From Dromaius novaehollandiae (taxonomy: Eukaryota; Chordata; Aves; Casuariiformes; Dromaiidae), in contig NC_088099.1 of assembly GCF_036370855.1 (NCBI RefSeq), forward strand, positions 77,541,218 to 77,605,217: 64,000 nucleotides of DNA, given 5' to 3'. The notes under the pieces were generated by a model, which saw nothing but the letters and a program-made list of their open reading frames with translations, was not told the origin of the DNA and made no database searches. Positions 40,901 to 55,100 of the stretch are shown here, piece after piece (the first letter of the stretch is position 1; each line of letters begins with the position of its first letter). The position numbers were made by a program, and so were the translations under genes.

Positions 40901-42112
40901 ACACAGGGCTAGAGGACAGAAAGTGGTATAAGTATAAAACCTCTAGGAATATATCTCATATTAGCATCTGTCTTCTAGCATCTGGCACGTGGGACAGACC
41001 ATTTGTTTCCTCCATCCCACTTCTAAAACACTTCTTCATAATAGTAAAACCCAGGAAGACTAACATGGCAAAGGACTGCTTAGAGAGAGCTGGGCACTGG
41101 AGCCTGGCAGGTCAGTTGACCCTTCACCAAGGCAACAGCAGAGCTCCTGAAGGACTTTCCACAGGAGTAATGCAGCAGCTGAAAGGAGGTGTTCAGTGCT
41201 CTAACTGAGGCTTAGCAGTGGTCAGGGAGAATGAAGCCATCTTTGATCCTAATGAAGGAAACAGCATTCAGAGAGGCCAGGAAGAAATCCAGGACCACCT
41301 TGATTCCCAACTATCTCAGTTTCCCTCCAGTCATTTCTTTCTTTTCCAACTTGTCACCTGTCCACATCCCATCAGGGTATAATTAGACTGTCAGGGAGCA
41401 GCGGGGGCTAGCTGCTCTCTAAGGGACAGGGAGCCGGCAGCTGTGTGCGGGAACAAGGGTGGCGGTCACTCCATCGGGAGTGACTGATCGCAGTTGTTGC
41501 TGAGCTTAACACAAAGGGAACTGCAGGGTGGCCTAGATATCAGTTGAGCAGATCTACCAGTTATGGCAGCTGAGTGAATCAGCTGGCTGTGTAAGTGTTC
41601 ATCCTTGAGTTAATCAAAAGAATGCAAATATATGTCTTCCTAAGTTAGCCAGAACGGTCTGGGGTGTGTATTCATGGCTCAATCCAACTTAGAGTATAAA
41701 AAACAAATGACAAACAGAAAGCACTTCAAAGAGATCAATGAGCTTGAGCTGGTTTCAACCCACATATCCCTTCCCAGCAACTTGTGACACCCAGCATCCT
41801 GATGGTGAACATATTATAGAGACCAGTAATGAGAATCACATTTGTATTGTGATTCAACTGCCTATCATAGTTGATATACTCTTCTAAGTATAATTTGTAC
41901 TTGTACTTTGATTCAAACACAGTTATATCACTCTGCTAGATCAAAATCTCCTGCAACATCAAATAACTTCAGATACATATATTTGATATTATACATTACA
42001 GATAGGCTCAAAATCTTGTTTATGGGCAAAGAGGAATACTTATAAGTAATATTTATTATTATTATATATTTTAAGTATTGTAAGTATTATTATATTATTT
42101 ATATAGAAATAA
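37994..42112. other. Intergenic, no gene seen
   Basis: Mostly AT-rich, especially 39180-40700. It contains a 7-bp perfect hairpin at 39006-39027 and a locally GC-rich block at about 41390-41610 with an 8-bp palindrome. An AT-rich microsatellite tract lies at 42040-42106. Short open frames have no support. Confidence 0.55.
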
Positions 42113-43085
42113 AGCCAAGAATTTTTTGTTGGTATAATTGAAATCTTATGGGTCTAATCATTATTAATACAGATCTAATTGTTACAGAAAAAGAAAGAAT
42201 AATAATGAAATTAAAGCCATTATACACACACTAAGTTTCTACTGCTTTCCTGCTGTTATACTCACCCTTTCACTGCTCCTCTGGGTCCTAAGGTCAGTGG
42301 TTCGGTTCTGCTGTGTGTGGGGGCGTTGTTATGGAGAGGTATCAGCATGTGATAGTCCAGCCTGCACTGGAAGGAATGTGACATTCATGTTGATGGTTTC
42401 TTCTTCCTCATGTTAGGATCCACTTGGTGTCGTGTATATGTTTGCTGCCATCGTTCACAGTTTTCTCTTTCTTCATTGGTCTGCAGGTCCACAGTACATC
42501 CAGATTTTTTTATGGTGGCTCCTACGTATATTAGATACTATTATTTGTCCTCTTTGTTGCCCCTAAAACCAGTTTTGTCCAGCTCAAGGTCTGCATTTGT
42601 TTAACTCACCATTAGTGAGTTGTTTGTAGCAGAGGTGTCTCCAGTGCCAGGCCCATGTCCCACTCCTTATCATCCCATGCCTGTACGCCTCTGCACCACA
42701 TCCTGTATGTCCACTTCTCAGGGCCTCTGCAGTCATACCAGCCCTGTGTTTTTCTGCCCTACATCGTGATGTTAGTGTCATAAATGTCTCATTCTGCATA
42801 GAAAAACTGCTTGTTACTGCTATTTATATAAAACTATGGTTGTACCACACAAAGATAAACATCAGTAAAACAAATTAGCCATAGAAAGTAGACACCTGGT
42901 CAGTTAGAGAAACTGCTGTCACAGCTAAAGCAAGTAAAACAAAACAGGCCAACAAAAGTCAGGCAGTGCAAGTCTGACAAGCCTCAGTACTGAGGCCTTG
43001 AAAACTCAGCACAAACCTTACAGCCTCTTATTAGCAATGGCAATACTATATTACAGAGCTATATGGTTACAAACCCCTTGAGAGG
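42113..43085. repeat. Unclassified ~1-kb dispersed repeat, copy B
   Basis: Second copy of the repeat at 5480-6485, same orientation, diverged by eye by about a quarter to a third. It lies directly before a CR1 element. Possible solo LTR; the family is not identified. Confidence 0.65.
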
Positions 43086-43377
43086 AGGGAGAAGCAAATG
43101 ACAGACAGTCTTTCCTCTCCAGACAGTCCCAGGTGCAGGGGCACCCTCCAAACAGGCCATATTTCTGACTACAACACTGCCTGGCAAGCCCCTCTGTCCC
43201 AGGAGCACAACAGGGCAGCTCACTCAGTCTCTTTCCATTTGTCTTCCAGTAGAAATACTGGCCTCTTCAATATGTGCCATCCCTTAGACACACAATACAC
43301 GCTCGCTCACACCCACAGTCTCCAGGCAAGCCATGAGTACAAGCCTCATGTTTCAAGGCCTCAGACCATTCCTATTC

Positions 43378-44160
43378 GAAGACATGAAATTCAGTAAGAA
43401 CAAATGCAAAGCCTTGCACCGGGAAAGAAGAACATCTCACAATGATACAGGCTGGGGATTGACTGGGTGGAAAGCAGCTCTGTTGAAAAGGGTCTGGGAT
43501 TCTTGGTAGCTGCAAGCTGAACATGAGCCAGCAGTATGATATGGAAACAAAGAAGGCCAACAGGATCCTGGGCTGTATTAACAGGAGGTCACAGGGATTG
43601 ATTATCCCCCTTTACCCAGCACTCATGAGACCACATCTAGAATAGTGTTCCCAGTTTGGCACCCCCCACCCCCACCCCCCCCACCCCCCCCAGTACAAGA
43701 AAGACATCAATAAACTGGACCAAGTTCATGGGAGGGCCACCAAGAGATGGTCAGGGGGTTGTAACATGTGTCTTGCGAGGAGAGGCTGGGGGAATCGGGT
43801 TTTTCAATAGCAGCCTTCCAGAACTTGTGAGGGGTTATTGAGAAGAAGGAGCCAGGCTCTTCACCATGGTGCATGGTGGGAGGATGACAATGGGCATAAA
43901 TTGAAACAAGGGAGGTTCCAACTGAACATAAGGAAAAACTTGCTTGCCATGAGGACAGACAAACAATGGAACAGGTTGCTCAGAAAGGTAGTGCAGTCTC
44001 CACCTTCGGAGGTTTTCACGACCAGACTGGATAAAGTCCTGAGCAACATAGACTGATCTCACAGCTAATACTGCTCTGAGCAGGAGGTTGGACTAGATAG
44101 CCTCCTGAGGTCCCTTCCAACCTGATTTATTCTATAAATCTGTAATTTAATGATTCCAAG
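43378..44160 (+). mobile_element. CR1 LINE 3' fragment, plus sense
   Basis: Starts in the C-terminal RT region (CAAATGCAAAGCCTTGCACC), passes through conserved blocks such as CTGGGCTGTATTAACAGGA and AACTGAACATAAGGAAAAAC, and ends in TTTATTCTATAAATCTGTAA, a degraded CR1 tail. It includes an expanded C-rich tract at 43662-43691. Confidence 0.88.
43662..43691 (-). other. Potential G-quadruplex in CR1
   Basis: Four C-runs of 6, 5, 8 and 8 bases separated by single A residues on plus; the minus strand thus has four G-runs with one-base loops, a canonical quadruplex pattern. Located inside the CR1 3' fragment. Confidence 0.7.
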
Positions 44161-44194
44161 ATTAACAAGCCCATTTTGTCTTTTTCCTTTGCCT

Positions 44195-46115
44195 TGATTG
44201 CAGTGGCCATAAGACCATAGAGTTTAAGCTCCTAAGGAGTGTAATGAAGGCAAGCAGCAGAATAAAGACTCTGGAATTCAGAAGGGCGGACATCAACTTT
44301 CTTAGGCACCTGTTAGGAGGGATCCTCTTGGAGTCTGCTTTGAAGGGTAGAAAGAGCTCAGCAGTGTTGGAGTATTTTCAGAGACAACCTTCTTGAGTAC
44401 AAGAGCAGTCCAACCCCCCAAGTGGGAAAAGGAGCAGGCATAATGAGAAACCAGCCTGTTGAAACAGTGAGCTACTGAGAGAGTTGAAATGTAAAAATGA
44501 AGTATATAAGAGATAGATAGATAGAAAAGGTGACAAACTCCCAAAGAGGAACATAGAAATATTGCTCAGGCATGCAGAGATGCAGCTAAGAAGGCAAAAG
44601 CTCAGCTGGAGCTCTAATTCACAAGAGATGTCAAGAATAGCAAATTGGACATAAACAAATCCAGGGAACCTGAAGGATGCATCCAAGGGTGCTAAGAAAG
44701 TTGGTTGACATCACTGCAAAGTCACTCGCTGTCATCTTTGAAAGGTCACAGAGATCAGGGGTAGTCTCAGATGACTATCAAGGATAAACATTATGCACAT
44801 CTACAAAAGGACAAAAAAATATGAGAAATTACAAACCAGTCAGACTCACTTCTGTCCCTGAGAAGTTTATAGAGCAGGTCTTCATGGTAGCTATTTCTGG
44901 CAAATAAAGGACAAGATAGTGCTTTAAGAAAAGCCATTACTGATTTACTAAAGGTAAATTGTGCTTGACCAACCTATTTGCCTTTTATGCTAAGACAGCT
45001 AGCTCAGTGGATGAGGAGAGAGCTGTGGATGTCATCTACCTTAATTTTAGCAAGACTTTTGACATGATCTTCCACAACATCCTTGGTGACAGGCTGGTAA
45101 GACATGGACTGGACAGATGCGTGGAAAACTAGCTAAACTGCCGAGCTCAAAGAATGGTGGTTAATGGATCAAAGTCACACCGGCATAAGTGGAGTTCCTC
45201 AGATGTCAATACTGGGTCCAGCACTAGTCAATATCTTTATAAATTATCTATGTGATGGGATTGGAAGTACACTCACCAAGTTTTCAGATGACACCAAACT
45301 AGAAGAGATATATATGCTGGAGAGAAAAGCCACCATATACAGACATCTCTACAGGCTGGAAGACTGAGCCAACAGGAATTGCATATAGTTTAGTGAAGAT
45401 AGATGTAAAGTCCCATACTTGGGACAGTATAATCCCAAGTAACAGTACAGGCTGGGGTCTGACTGGCTGGGGTGTAGCTCTGCTGAAAAGGACCTGGGGG
45501 TGCTGCTGGATAGCAAGCTGAACACAAGTCAGAAATGAAGGCAAACCATGTCCTGGGCTGCATCAGCAAGAATATAGGCAGCAAATCAAGGGATGTAATT
45601 ATGCCACTGTAGTTAGCACTACTTGTTAGGCCACACCTGGAATACTGTATCCAATTCTGGTCCTCCCAGTTCAAGAGGAACATTACAAATTTAGAGATGG
45701 TCTGGCAAAGGCCCACCAGTATGTTTAGAGGGTTGGAGAATTCAACATATGAAGAAAGACTGAAGGAACTGGATTTGTTCAGCCTACGGAAGAGAAAGCT
45801 GAGGGGAAATCCAGTCACGGTCTTCCAATATTTAAAAGGTAAGTATAGAGAAGATAGTCTCTTCACAGTGACAGGACAAGAGGCACAAACTTCCATCTGG
45901 ACAAAGGAAAAAAATCCTCACTGTCAGAACATGTAAAAACTGGAACAGGTTGATTGGAAAAGTGGTGGAACCTCCCTGCTGGAAATATTCAAGACTTGGC
46001 TTGACCAGGCTCTGGATAACCTAATCTGAGGTCCTGATTTCAACAGAAGGCTGGACGGGATAATTTTCAGAGGGGACTTCCAACTAAGACTTTTCTGTGA
46101 TTCTATGATTCTCTC
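44195..46115 (+). mobile_element. CR1 LINE, 5'-truncated, plus sense
   Basis: About 1.9 kb. It begins in ORF2 after the endonuclease (IEFKLLRSVMKASSRIKTLE), continues through the RT (SVDEERAVDVIYLNFSKTFD at about 45000-45063; GVPQMSILGPALVNIFINYL at about 45190-45250; a mutated FSDDTKL box at about 45280) and 3' UTR, and ends with TGATTCTATGATTCT near 46110. Multiple stops and frameshifts make it an inactive copy. Confidence 0.9.
45164..45367 (+). pseudogene. CR1 ORF2 RT fragment with mutated catalytic box
   Basis: The open piece of the element above covering the RT palm. The usual FADD reads FSDD here; the Asp pair is kept. The upstream frame (SKTFDMIFHN) is separated by stops. Confidence 0.75.
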
Positions 46116-49100
46116 TACTTTGTTTAGTGATTTTTTTCTTAAAGCCTCTTCCTTGTCATTTTCCTTATGCACTGTTCACAGCTATTGAACAATCAGTTAA
46201 TTTTATTCAGTCCATGGGGACTACGTTTTGACACTGTAAGAAGTTCCAGTGGTCTGAAATTGTGGTCTGACACATCTGTTTATTGCCGCTTGAAGGAGAG
46301 GAACAAAATTTGAAGAGAGCCACTGGAGGGACCCACTGGATGTCACTGTATGAAGGAAAAGTATTTGCTATTGCTTCTGAGGCTTCAGCCTGCTCCTTGG
46401 CTTTAGGTGTAGCAAACCCAGGGAGTATACTTCTGTGCCATGCTCTTGTGTTAAAACTTGTGCTTGTGCAGCTATCGAGCAGCAAAAAATGAAACACTAA
46501 ATAGAGAAATGCAAAACATTTTTTCCTGTTTTGCTGATAGTGTTGTTTTCTGCTCCGCATGATGACACTGTTTTAATATTAGCGTTAGACTACAGGGTAA
46601 AAACAAAAACATCAAGTCATTTTCCCCACAGCACAGCTCCATTGTGGGAACCCTTTGCCTTAGTGTTGTAGCAAAAGCCAAAAATAGATTTGAATAAGGA
46701 GTAAGCAGATAGATTGCTTTTAAAAATGATGATCCAAATACAACACTATTTAGAAAGCCCCTCAATAGCTGGTTTTTGGGTGCTGGGAAGTACAGTAGAG
46801 AACACACAAGTAATACTAGACATAAGCATCTGTTTTCAGGCACTGCTGAAAAGACAATGCTAATCCAAGCAAGCCTTTAGTCTGTATTTGGTACCTCTTC
46901 TGTCCTTAGGCAGAACCTCTATAGTCCCAAAGTATCCCAAACTATTGAAAGATAGACCAAGAAGACCCCCAAAGAACACATGCAGTGCTAAAAGGATGGG
47001 GAAATAGAGATGACTACCTTCCTGAAAAAGTTTCTCTCCTAGGAAAATCCATGCACTGTCATACACAGCACTGCACAGAAAGAATTCTGCCAAAATGTTT
47101 AATTCATCCAGTGCTAGTGTATGTTTTATTAAAATATGGTCTATTTTAATTATTAAATTTATGTTATTAAACTGTTATTAAAATTTTGTTTGTTTTATTA
47201 TTAATATTTAAAGGAAAGGATACTCTGTCACCTATTCCTGCAGCATCTCATTTTCTCGATGAGAGTATTCTAACCCTTCAGCATGAAATCAAGACAAGAA
47301 ATCAGCACTCTTAAATTAAGCTACCAATCTGTGACTTACTGTGAATAAATCAAATAGTATTGCAGAATATCATCACAAAAACCGGGGATTTTTGATCACT
47401 AAAGCTATATGAAAATTCATGATAAGTGACTGGGTAAAATTCCCCAGCTGAAATACTTCTGTTGCTGGTAAATTCCATAAATAACCTGGGACACTCAGGT
47501 CTCAAAACACTTTGTACATATACAAACACACTGGAGATATGACATTTTGAAATGAGTGAGGACCAGTCCAGATAGCTCCCCACGGTGAATAAAACTCATA
47601 AAAAGTTTACTTTCAGCCTACATATTCTTAAAGGACATTGGTTCCTAGAACTTGGATGCTACAGGATTCTTAGTAAGACTGACACTTCTAGAGACTGAAA
47701 CATATATTAATTAGAATTAAATTTAAATGGCTCTCTGCAGTGAACAAGGGCACCTGCCATTAATCTAACATGGTAATCTAACTTGGCAGCCCAAAAAACC
47801 TCTCATATTTGACAGGGGAAACAAATTTTGATTATGTACTATTTTAACTAAAATTAGAGAAAACCAATTCTGACTCATGCAGGTGAATAAGCCCCATAAA
47901 ATATACATTGAAAAGTATCAACTGTGCTCATCTAAAGAAAAAATCACAAAAAGAATTCCAGAGGCAAATTTTTAAGAGATCAGTAGACAGCAATCCAGAA
48001 GGATTAAATAATATATGTGAGTCTGATAAGAATGATTAAGCATTAACATTCTTTTCTTTTAAGTGCACAAGAAGCCAGTAGCTATATTTGTTTGAGATTC
48101 CTTGATCTAATATTTGGTTCCAAGAATGAATACTGTCCTCAAAAGCAACTTAAAGCAAAATTCCTTGGTTGAGCAAAGGACACTGTTTTGCATGCTCCAG
48201 ATCTCACAGTTACTAACAAGTGATTTATTATTCTACTAATCCACATAAAAAGATAAGACGAAGTGAATCCTGAGACCACTATACACAGAAGAGTAGCAAA
48301 TTTTGAAGAAGACTGCAAATCTATTGAATGCAGAGCAGACACAAAAAGTATCAATCTTATTATCTAGATAATAAGCAGATGATAAACAGGCAGGAACATC
48401 AGCCTCTTCTACAACTTAATTCAAATCTCTTTTCTCTCTTCCCTGCAGGATTTCTTCCAGTTTTCACTCTCCTTCTTTAGACTCGTATATCAGATTCTCT
48501 CACATAGGCAAAGAGTGAGTTCATTTACAAAGGCAACAGAAAGTTGATTAGAACAAATAACAAAGGCCGTAGTTTCAGGGAGTTAAAAAACTTAAAAAGC
48601 ATTAAACAGGTGATCGAAACTCAGGCAGGATCTACTTATTATGTCAATAGACTCCCACAGTGGATTTCAAAACAAGTGTTTCCTTTGCATAAGTGACTCT
48701 ACATGTTTCCTCCACCATGGTGACTCCAGGCTCAGAGTTCACCACAGAACTGTGCTGTTAATTATTAATGCCCAAAAGGCCAAGCAATTAATTCCTAAGG
48801 TGCTCTCAAAATGACAGGCTGAGCCACACTCACCACAGGCTTTTACGAGCTGAGCAAAGTAAATAAATTCAGATCTGGAACTCCTGGTCCCCTCCTCCAC
48901 CCCAAAATTCAAATTACCCATTACACTGTGCTTGGTGCTGGTCTTGGCAGACAGGGATAGGAAAAATAAAGATTTTTTCCCCCTTTGCAGTGTTATCTGC
49001 CTCCTCTGAGTACCAAATTGCCTTTGCTAATAGCAAAGGGGATTCCAACCCATGCAAAGAAAAGAGGGGGAGAAATGGATTGAGCTGGGCCTACAGCCAG

Positions 49101-52100
49101 GAAGCTATCCATAGACTTTCAGAGGATATCTCAATTAAGCTGGTGAAACTCACTTTCACATGAGTTATGACATAATCATGACAGGAGCTGACAAGCGTCA
49201 AAATCTTGCTAAACAAATAAGATTCCAAGTTCTATCTCTCTGTAACCAAGAAGAGCCAGCAAATATTACACATCCGTTCCGCTCTTTCCCATGGAATTTG
49301 CTCCTTTCAGTAGCTACATCAGCACTCTAAAAGCATGTTCAATCCATGCTTTTACTTAGCATAGCTGCTGTTATCAACACTGATATTTAAACCAACTGTT
49401 CATAGTTTCTCAGTAGGGGTGCAACACTTTTCTAATTATCACTTACAGCAGGGAGTAAAGAGTTACTGGATCCTCTGCCATCAGGACTGGGGAGCTCTGT
49501 GCAGATGCTTGAGCCCGAGAAACAACCCTTTGTGTTGACCAGGGACCCAAAGAATGATATTCTTCATGGGCCGGAACATCTAACAGCTCTCCTTCCCATG
49601 CCCTCATCACACACCGTGTAAGGAGTGTCTTAATCAAACAGACCAACGAGAGTAGACCTGGGCACAAAGGACAGACGGTGGTGAGAAACTGATAGATTCA
49701 CATGGTGCCCAGATACAAACAGGGAGAAATTTCCAGCAGCCTAGTCCTGCTGACAGTCACACAATGTGCATACACAAGGGGGCATTGTGGCCTTTTCAAC
49801 TGACAGGGTCCCACAGGCTGTTTCTCTTCAGAACAATGCCTACTTGATGCTCCTGCACAGTGAGAAACCACACCACAGAGTAGACTGCTCGTAGTCACAC
49901 ACTGTGTCTACAACTGTGGCAATGGATAGTTTCTCCTGACAGCTCTCATCCTCCCCTCTCAGACCAGCTGCCATAACAGGCACTAAGACTGTAAACTTTG
50001 TGTGGCTGGGAGAGTTGGAGAGGCAGTCTCAGGAAGAACTGCTGTGAACTGGAAGGACTGTGGTTCTTATTCGTAGTGAAGTAACAAATTTTACACACAC
50101 CTTCATGTTGTGCCGTTTCCTAGATCCATGCCCTGCTCCCAGTGTGAAGGCAAAAGTTTCCCTCTGCTCAGCCATCGTTTTCCAAGAAAGGTTTCTCTGC
50201 ATGTCTAATCATGCTCTGACAGCTATCCCAAACCAGGTGCAGTCTTCCCCTAGACCTGGGGGGGATCAGTCAGGCTTACCAAGGAGTGGAGAGTCTCAGG
50301 ACAGAAGCATGAGATGGGGTGAGCCTGTCCATTTTCTCTGTCAGAGCAGGTTCAGGAAACAGGCATGAAAACATGACATGGAGATGGACAAGAAGTTTGG
50401 GGGCTCTTCTGCCAATAAACCTCCATCTCCTTCCAAGATTTTATCCTGTAACTCTCCCACTCACTTCCTTCCAAATGTATGACCAATTGGAATTGTACGT
50501 ATGGGTAAACTGCACCCACAGCAGCCCCAGCAGCCCCAGAGGCTTGGGGGAGATAACCCACACTGACCATGCTGGAATACCATGTTCTTCCTCTCCTGGA
50601 TCTGTACTGCACCATCTGCTTAACAGACAGAGTGGACACTTCACTTCTGGTCTCAAAATCCACACACAACTTTACAGGGAATGCTAATGCATCTGAAGTT
50701 TCTTCCTTCACTCAAAGTAGGCCATAAAGGAAGAGTAAGGAAGACCTAGTAGCACTAGGTCCCTTACATAGCAAAAATAAGATGATTGTCCCTTTCTTCT
50801 TCCATTGTTTGTACTGGAGTCCCTTTTCCTGCAGGCTTATATATGGACTGCTGTAGAACTGTCTACTGAATAATAGGCACCCTACAGCTCTGTCAGCTCT
50901 CCCAGGTAAGTGGGCAAGTGTTATGTACCAGTAGCAGGCCACCTATCATTTGTACTTCTTCTCCAAGATATCCTGAGATAAAGTCTGCAAGGGAATGATT
51001 CTGACCTGGCCATTCACATGCGAAGCTGCAGAGCTTGATCTTGGGATGCAGCTGTTTCAGGAGACTGCAGATAAGCAACACGTTACATGTCTCCAGACTC
51101 AGGCTGCTTTTCTCTTTCTCCACAGCTGGCTACTGCAATATAGAGCTGCTTGCCTCAAGGTTCCTGCTCATTTCTAACACTTGTACTCTGCATCAGCATG
51201 CTGCCCATCAAAGGTTTGTGCAGGGCATGATGGAGATGCTTAAGAAGACCAGAGATGTATACTAGGCACAGTCTCAGAGCCACTTATTTAACTGGGACAG
51301 CCAGCAATGCCAGCAAGCCAGACCCCTGTAGGAGTGCTTTGCCCCTTTACTTCATCACTCCTTCAAGTGGATGGAGAAATCTGCCGACATGCAGATGATT
51401 GTTTGTATACAGACTCCAATGTGGGGTGCAAGGATTTATAAATTATGACCATACCGCAAATAGAGCAGCTGTCTCCCCATGGGGAAGGAGGGAATCAGAG
51501 TTATGAGACCTCAGTGGGAGAGGCTGGTAAAGTGCTATACCATTTAGCCTGTGAGAAAGGTCATGGTGATATAAGGGCTTAGGTTCTTCAGTGTTTGCAG
51601 TCAGGTCTCCTTCCAAGACTCCTGTTCAGATTTTCCATTAGTGTCCCTGCCCTCTAGTAATTCCCTATGATACTCATATTTTGTTTTTTCACTTGGTCTC
51701 TAACTTGTAAAACAACTCAAGTGCACAAATGTTTTGATGCTGACTGTACTCTTTTGCCTCTCCTTGGATTTACAAGCTCACTGGTAATTTCTCTTCACCC
51801 TCCAGCTGTGTGATAGAGCAGATATTCTCCCATGGAGTCAAGCCAATATCCGCAGTGCAGAAAGATTCACAATGTGCCATAAGTAGAGACAGTACAAAGG
51901 CACAAAGGGACAGTCTCTGATGAGGGAGGGCCCTGTAATACACAGAAAATATCTTCCTGAGTGGAAAAATTTGCTTGTAGGATACCTGAAGTGTTCTGCT
52001 GAGCAGGCCTGACTCAGGAAACGTTCTCCAGCCTATAACTGTATCACAGATGTCTAAGAACTGTTGGAGAGGAGGAGAAATTGTGGAAGAAAGAGGGGAT

Positions 52101-55100
52101 ATCATAAGGGGGAAGGAGATGAGTTCTGGATTAACAATGGAAGGAGAAGCATTCAAGGGACCTCGTAAAGGAATTCATAGCTCTATAAACCCCAGATTAA
52201 GGCCCTTGCACATACTGGTGCTGTTTGCAGAAGTGCAGCACACAGGAAAATGACAGTCATGCTCTCTCCATATCTGATCAAAGAGCTGCCTCAAGGCTAA
52301 GCCAAAAATAGAGGGCACAGAATATTGCAGGTGTAAAGATGTGGTAAATTATGTTGGCATTTAGCTTATCTAGTGTTGTAGTCAACAAACTGAAGAAAAC
52401 TCTCAGGTTCTGCCAGGCAGGAAGTTTAGGGCCTGACTGAGGTCTCTGAGCACTTTCTGACTGTGGCTACATATCCAGGGATCAGGCAGCCTCAGTGCCA
52501 TGATACTACAGAAGGGTAGCAAAATGTTAGGTGTCTGTGTCCCTCAAGGGACAGAATAGCAGTTGGTTCCTGCAGGAAGACACTATGGTGCCATGAATGG
52601 ACCACATCACTGTCTCAAAGTCACCCCCATATTCCCCCTCTGTCTGCTAATGCCTTGTTGGATCAGGGATCAGCATACCTTCCTACAGTTAAAGTTATCT
52701 TACAATGAGCACAGCCACCTGTAGAGCAAGCTGTCACTACCACAGATTGCACATGGTGCAGGTAAGTAAGCAAGTAGGGAAAGCTGGCACACTAGAGGGG
52801 TCTGTGTTGCATAAGCAGGAGAGATGAGAGAGGATGGTTTTTGAAGCTTTGCTACACTCCAGCCACTTTATAGTTCAGACAGGACCCAGGACCATAGGGG
52901 CCCTGAGATGTGGGCAGCGCAGACTCACACCAGTTTGCTCTCTCATCTGAGTAACAAAACACAGAGATGTGGTCAGAATGATCCATCTGGACTGCACAAC
53001 CTACCTTCAGTAAATAGCTCGTCCAGTGGCTTATCTGCAGCCACCGAAAGCAAGAGAAATCTCTCCATTATTTATTGTTAGTACCTCATGATTTGACATT
53101 TAATTTAAGTCTTCCACTGTGTCTTGCCCAGCAGCCTCAGCATTATAAATAGGGAAGCACTTTCTTTCCTATTTAGGAATTAGCCACAAGGATTCAGACT
53201 TGTCTGATGAACCTTTTTGTACAGTTAGCATTATGTTGTTACATATGGCCAATGTTCAGAAGTTTTCAGGCACTCCTGTGATGAGGAAAGTTACCGAACT
53301 GCCCAAGGCAGTATTGCTTCAAGGTATCTACTGATAACCAGCCTTTGTGGGCAGATGTGCTTCTCTCAATACTGTAGGGAATGAGGATTTCTGTTGCCTT
53401 TGGTGGCTGCAGATAAGCCACAGGATAAACGTGGCCTGAAACCTATCCACATATCTTCCATCTGGAGCTGAAAAGTTAATCAGGCCATCTGGTCTACAGA
53501 CCCCTTGCCCATGTAACAGACAGACCCCTTTGTCATTAATGACTTTTCAAAGTGACTGTAAAAGCAGTTCTAGCACTTATGTTTTCATAGATACTTATGT
53601 TAGCATTTGAAACTTCTTTATGAAACTTTCTTTATTTTAAATGCTTATATAGGTCTTATTATCATAACTCCTGAGTAGCATAATCCATGTGACCTCAGAA
53701 CCCTGCTGGGAGATAGGAAAATAATAGTATCTCCGACTTACAGACAAGGAAAAGAGGTCCATATTTTCTTAAGCTCTGTGCTCAGCTCTCAGTCTTGTGA
53801 TAAGATTTGCCTATGTCACTTCTGGAAACAGGGCATTGTTTCAGCCTCCTCGACCTTGCAATGCTGATCCCGAACACATGATTAGAGCGCAGTCCTTGGA
53901 CACAGAAGCTGCAGAATGGAAGACAAGAATGAGAGCTGACATCCCACATAGCAGAGACCACCAGTGAATCTATGTTCTTTGTCCTGGGCTATAGATGGAA
54001 GGCATCACAGCCTCCATTTCTGCCAGCTACTTTTATGTGGAGCAGGATCCAGCAGGTCTACTCTAGGAGCATCTGCTGGAGCAGGTCCTGTGGATGAGGC
54101 AGCAAGCTACTCTTAGGGAGCTGAGCTGTTCTGAACCGCTCAGCACTAACCCTGAAGCACATGCTGTACCATTGGCTTAGACATGTGTCACCTTTGAACT
54201 AAAAAAAGGATCCTATGCTTATAAATGGTTATTTAGTGTTTGTAGATGGTTTGTTTTGAAATGAGTCTGTTAAGCCAACAATTGTGATTACATTTGAATA
54301 GCAGTGGGAGCTCAGCATTATTAAAAATAGCACTTTGACCATTAACTTATTCACCTGTTATTTTTATTTTCACCACATTTCTTCCAGAAAAGAAAAATCC
54401 TTATAATGTCTCCAGGGAGAGCTACAGCCAATCAGTGGCTTATATGCTTGATCTGTTGCCTTCATGAATCTGCTCCCTATGTTCCAGAAGGCATATTAAC
54501 ATATTTTTTTCTGAAGTTCTGTTAAGATAACTGTGTACAGGGGAAAGTTGTAACCTTAAGACCAAGTGGAACTTTTACTCAGCAGATGACATGACACCTT
54601 TATCTGTTATCTATCAGAATAGTGTACAGAATAATGTACAATGAAATATTCTATTCAGATACCTATTAGTTCGTGAAAAATCTTCATTGTCCTTACCTCC
54701 ATTTTCAGTCTCAAAAAATACAAGACTATACTGCTGACATCCATTTGAAATCAGATGAAATAAAAGTTTCATGCCTTGGAAGACAAGACTTTTAGCCCTA
54801 AGGAAAAGATCTTTCAGTGCAGGAACAATGGCTTGTATTAAATGTCCTTGGGCTAAAGTATTACTTAAAAAAAATAAGCACTGGCTATTCCATGTCAGCT
54901 TTCAAGCACCACTCTCCCTGCAGCAGAAACTAACCGTCTTGAGTGTGATGTCGAGGCTTTCATTTCATTGCCTCAAAAGCATATGATACCTCAGCATGGG
55001 AAATGAAAGGATCAGCAGGGATGCTGGGCAAGAAGCCCAATGAAGTAGTGAAAAATTCCTTGGAGACAGAACAAATGGGAACATGACTCCCTAGCTGACC

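Noticed and set aside
46207-46843. Minus-strand open frames of 117-123 codons after the CR1
   Set aside because: No conserved motif, no splice context and no matching neighbour; taken as chance.
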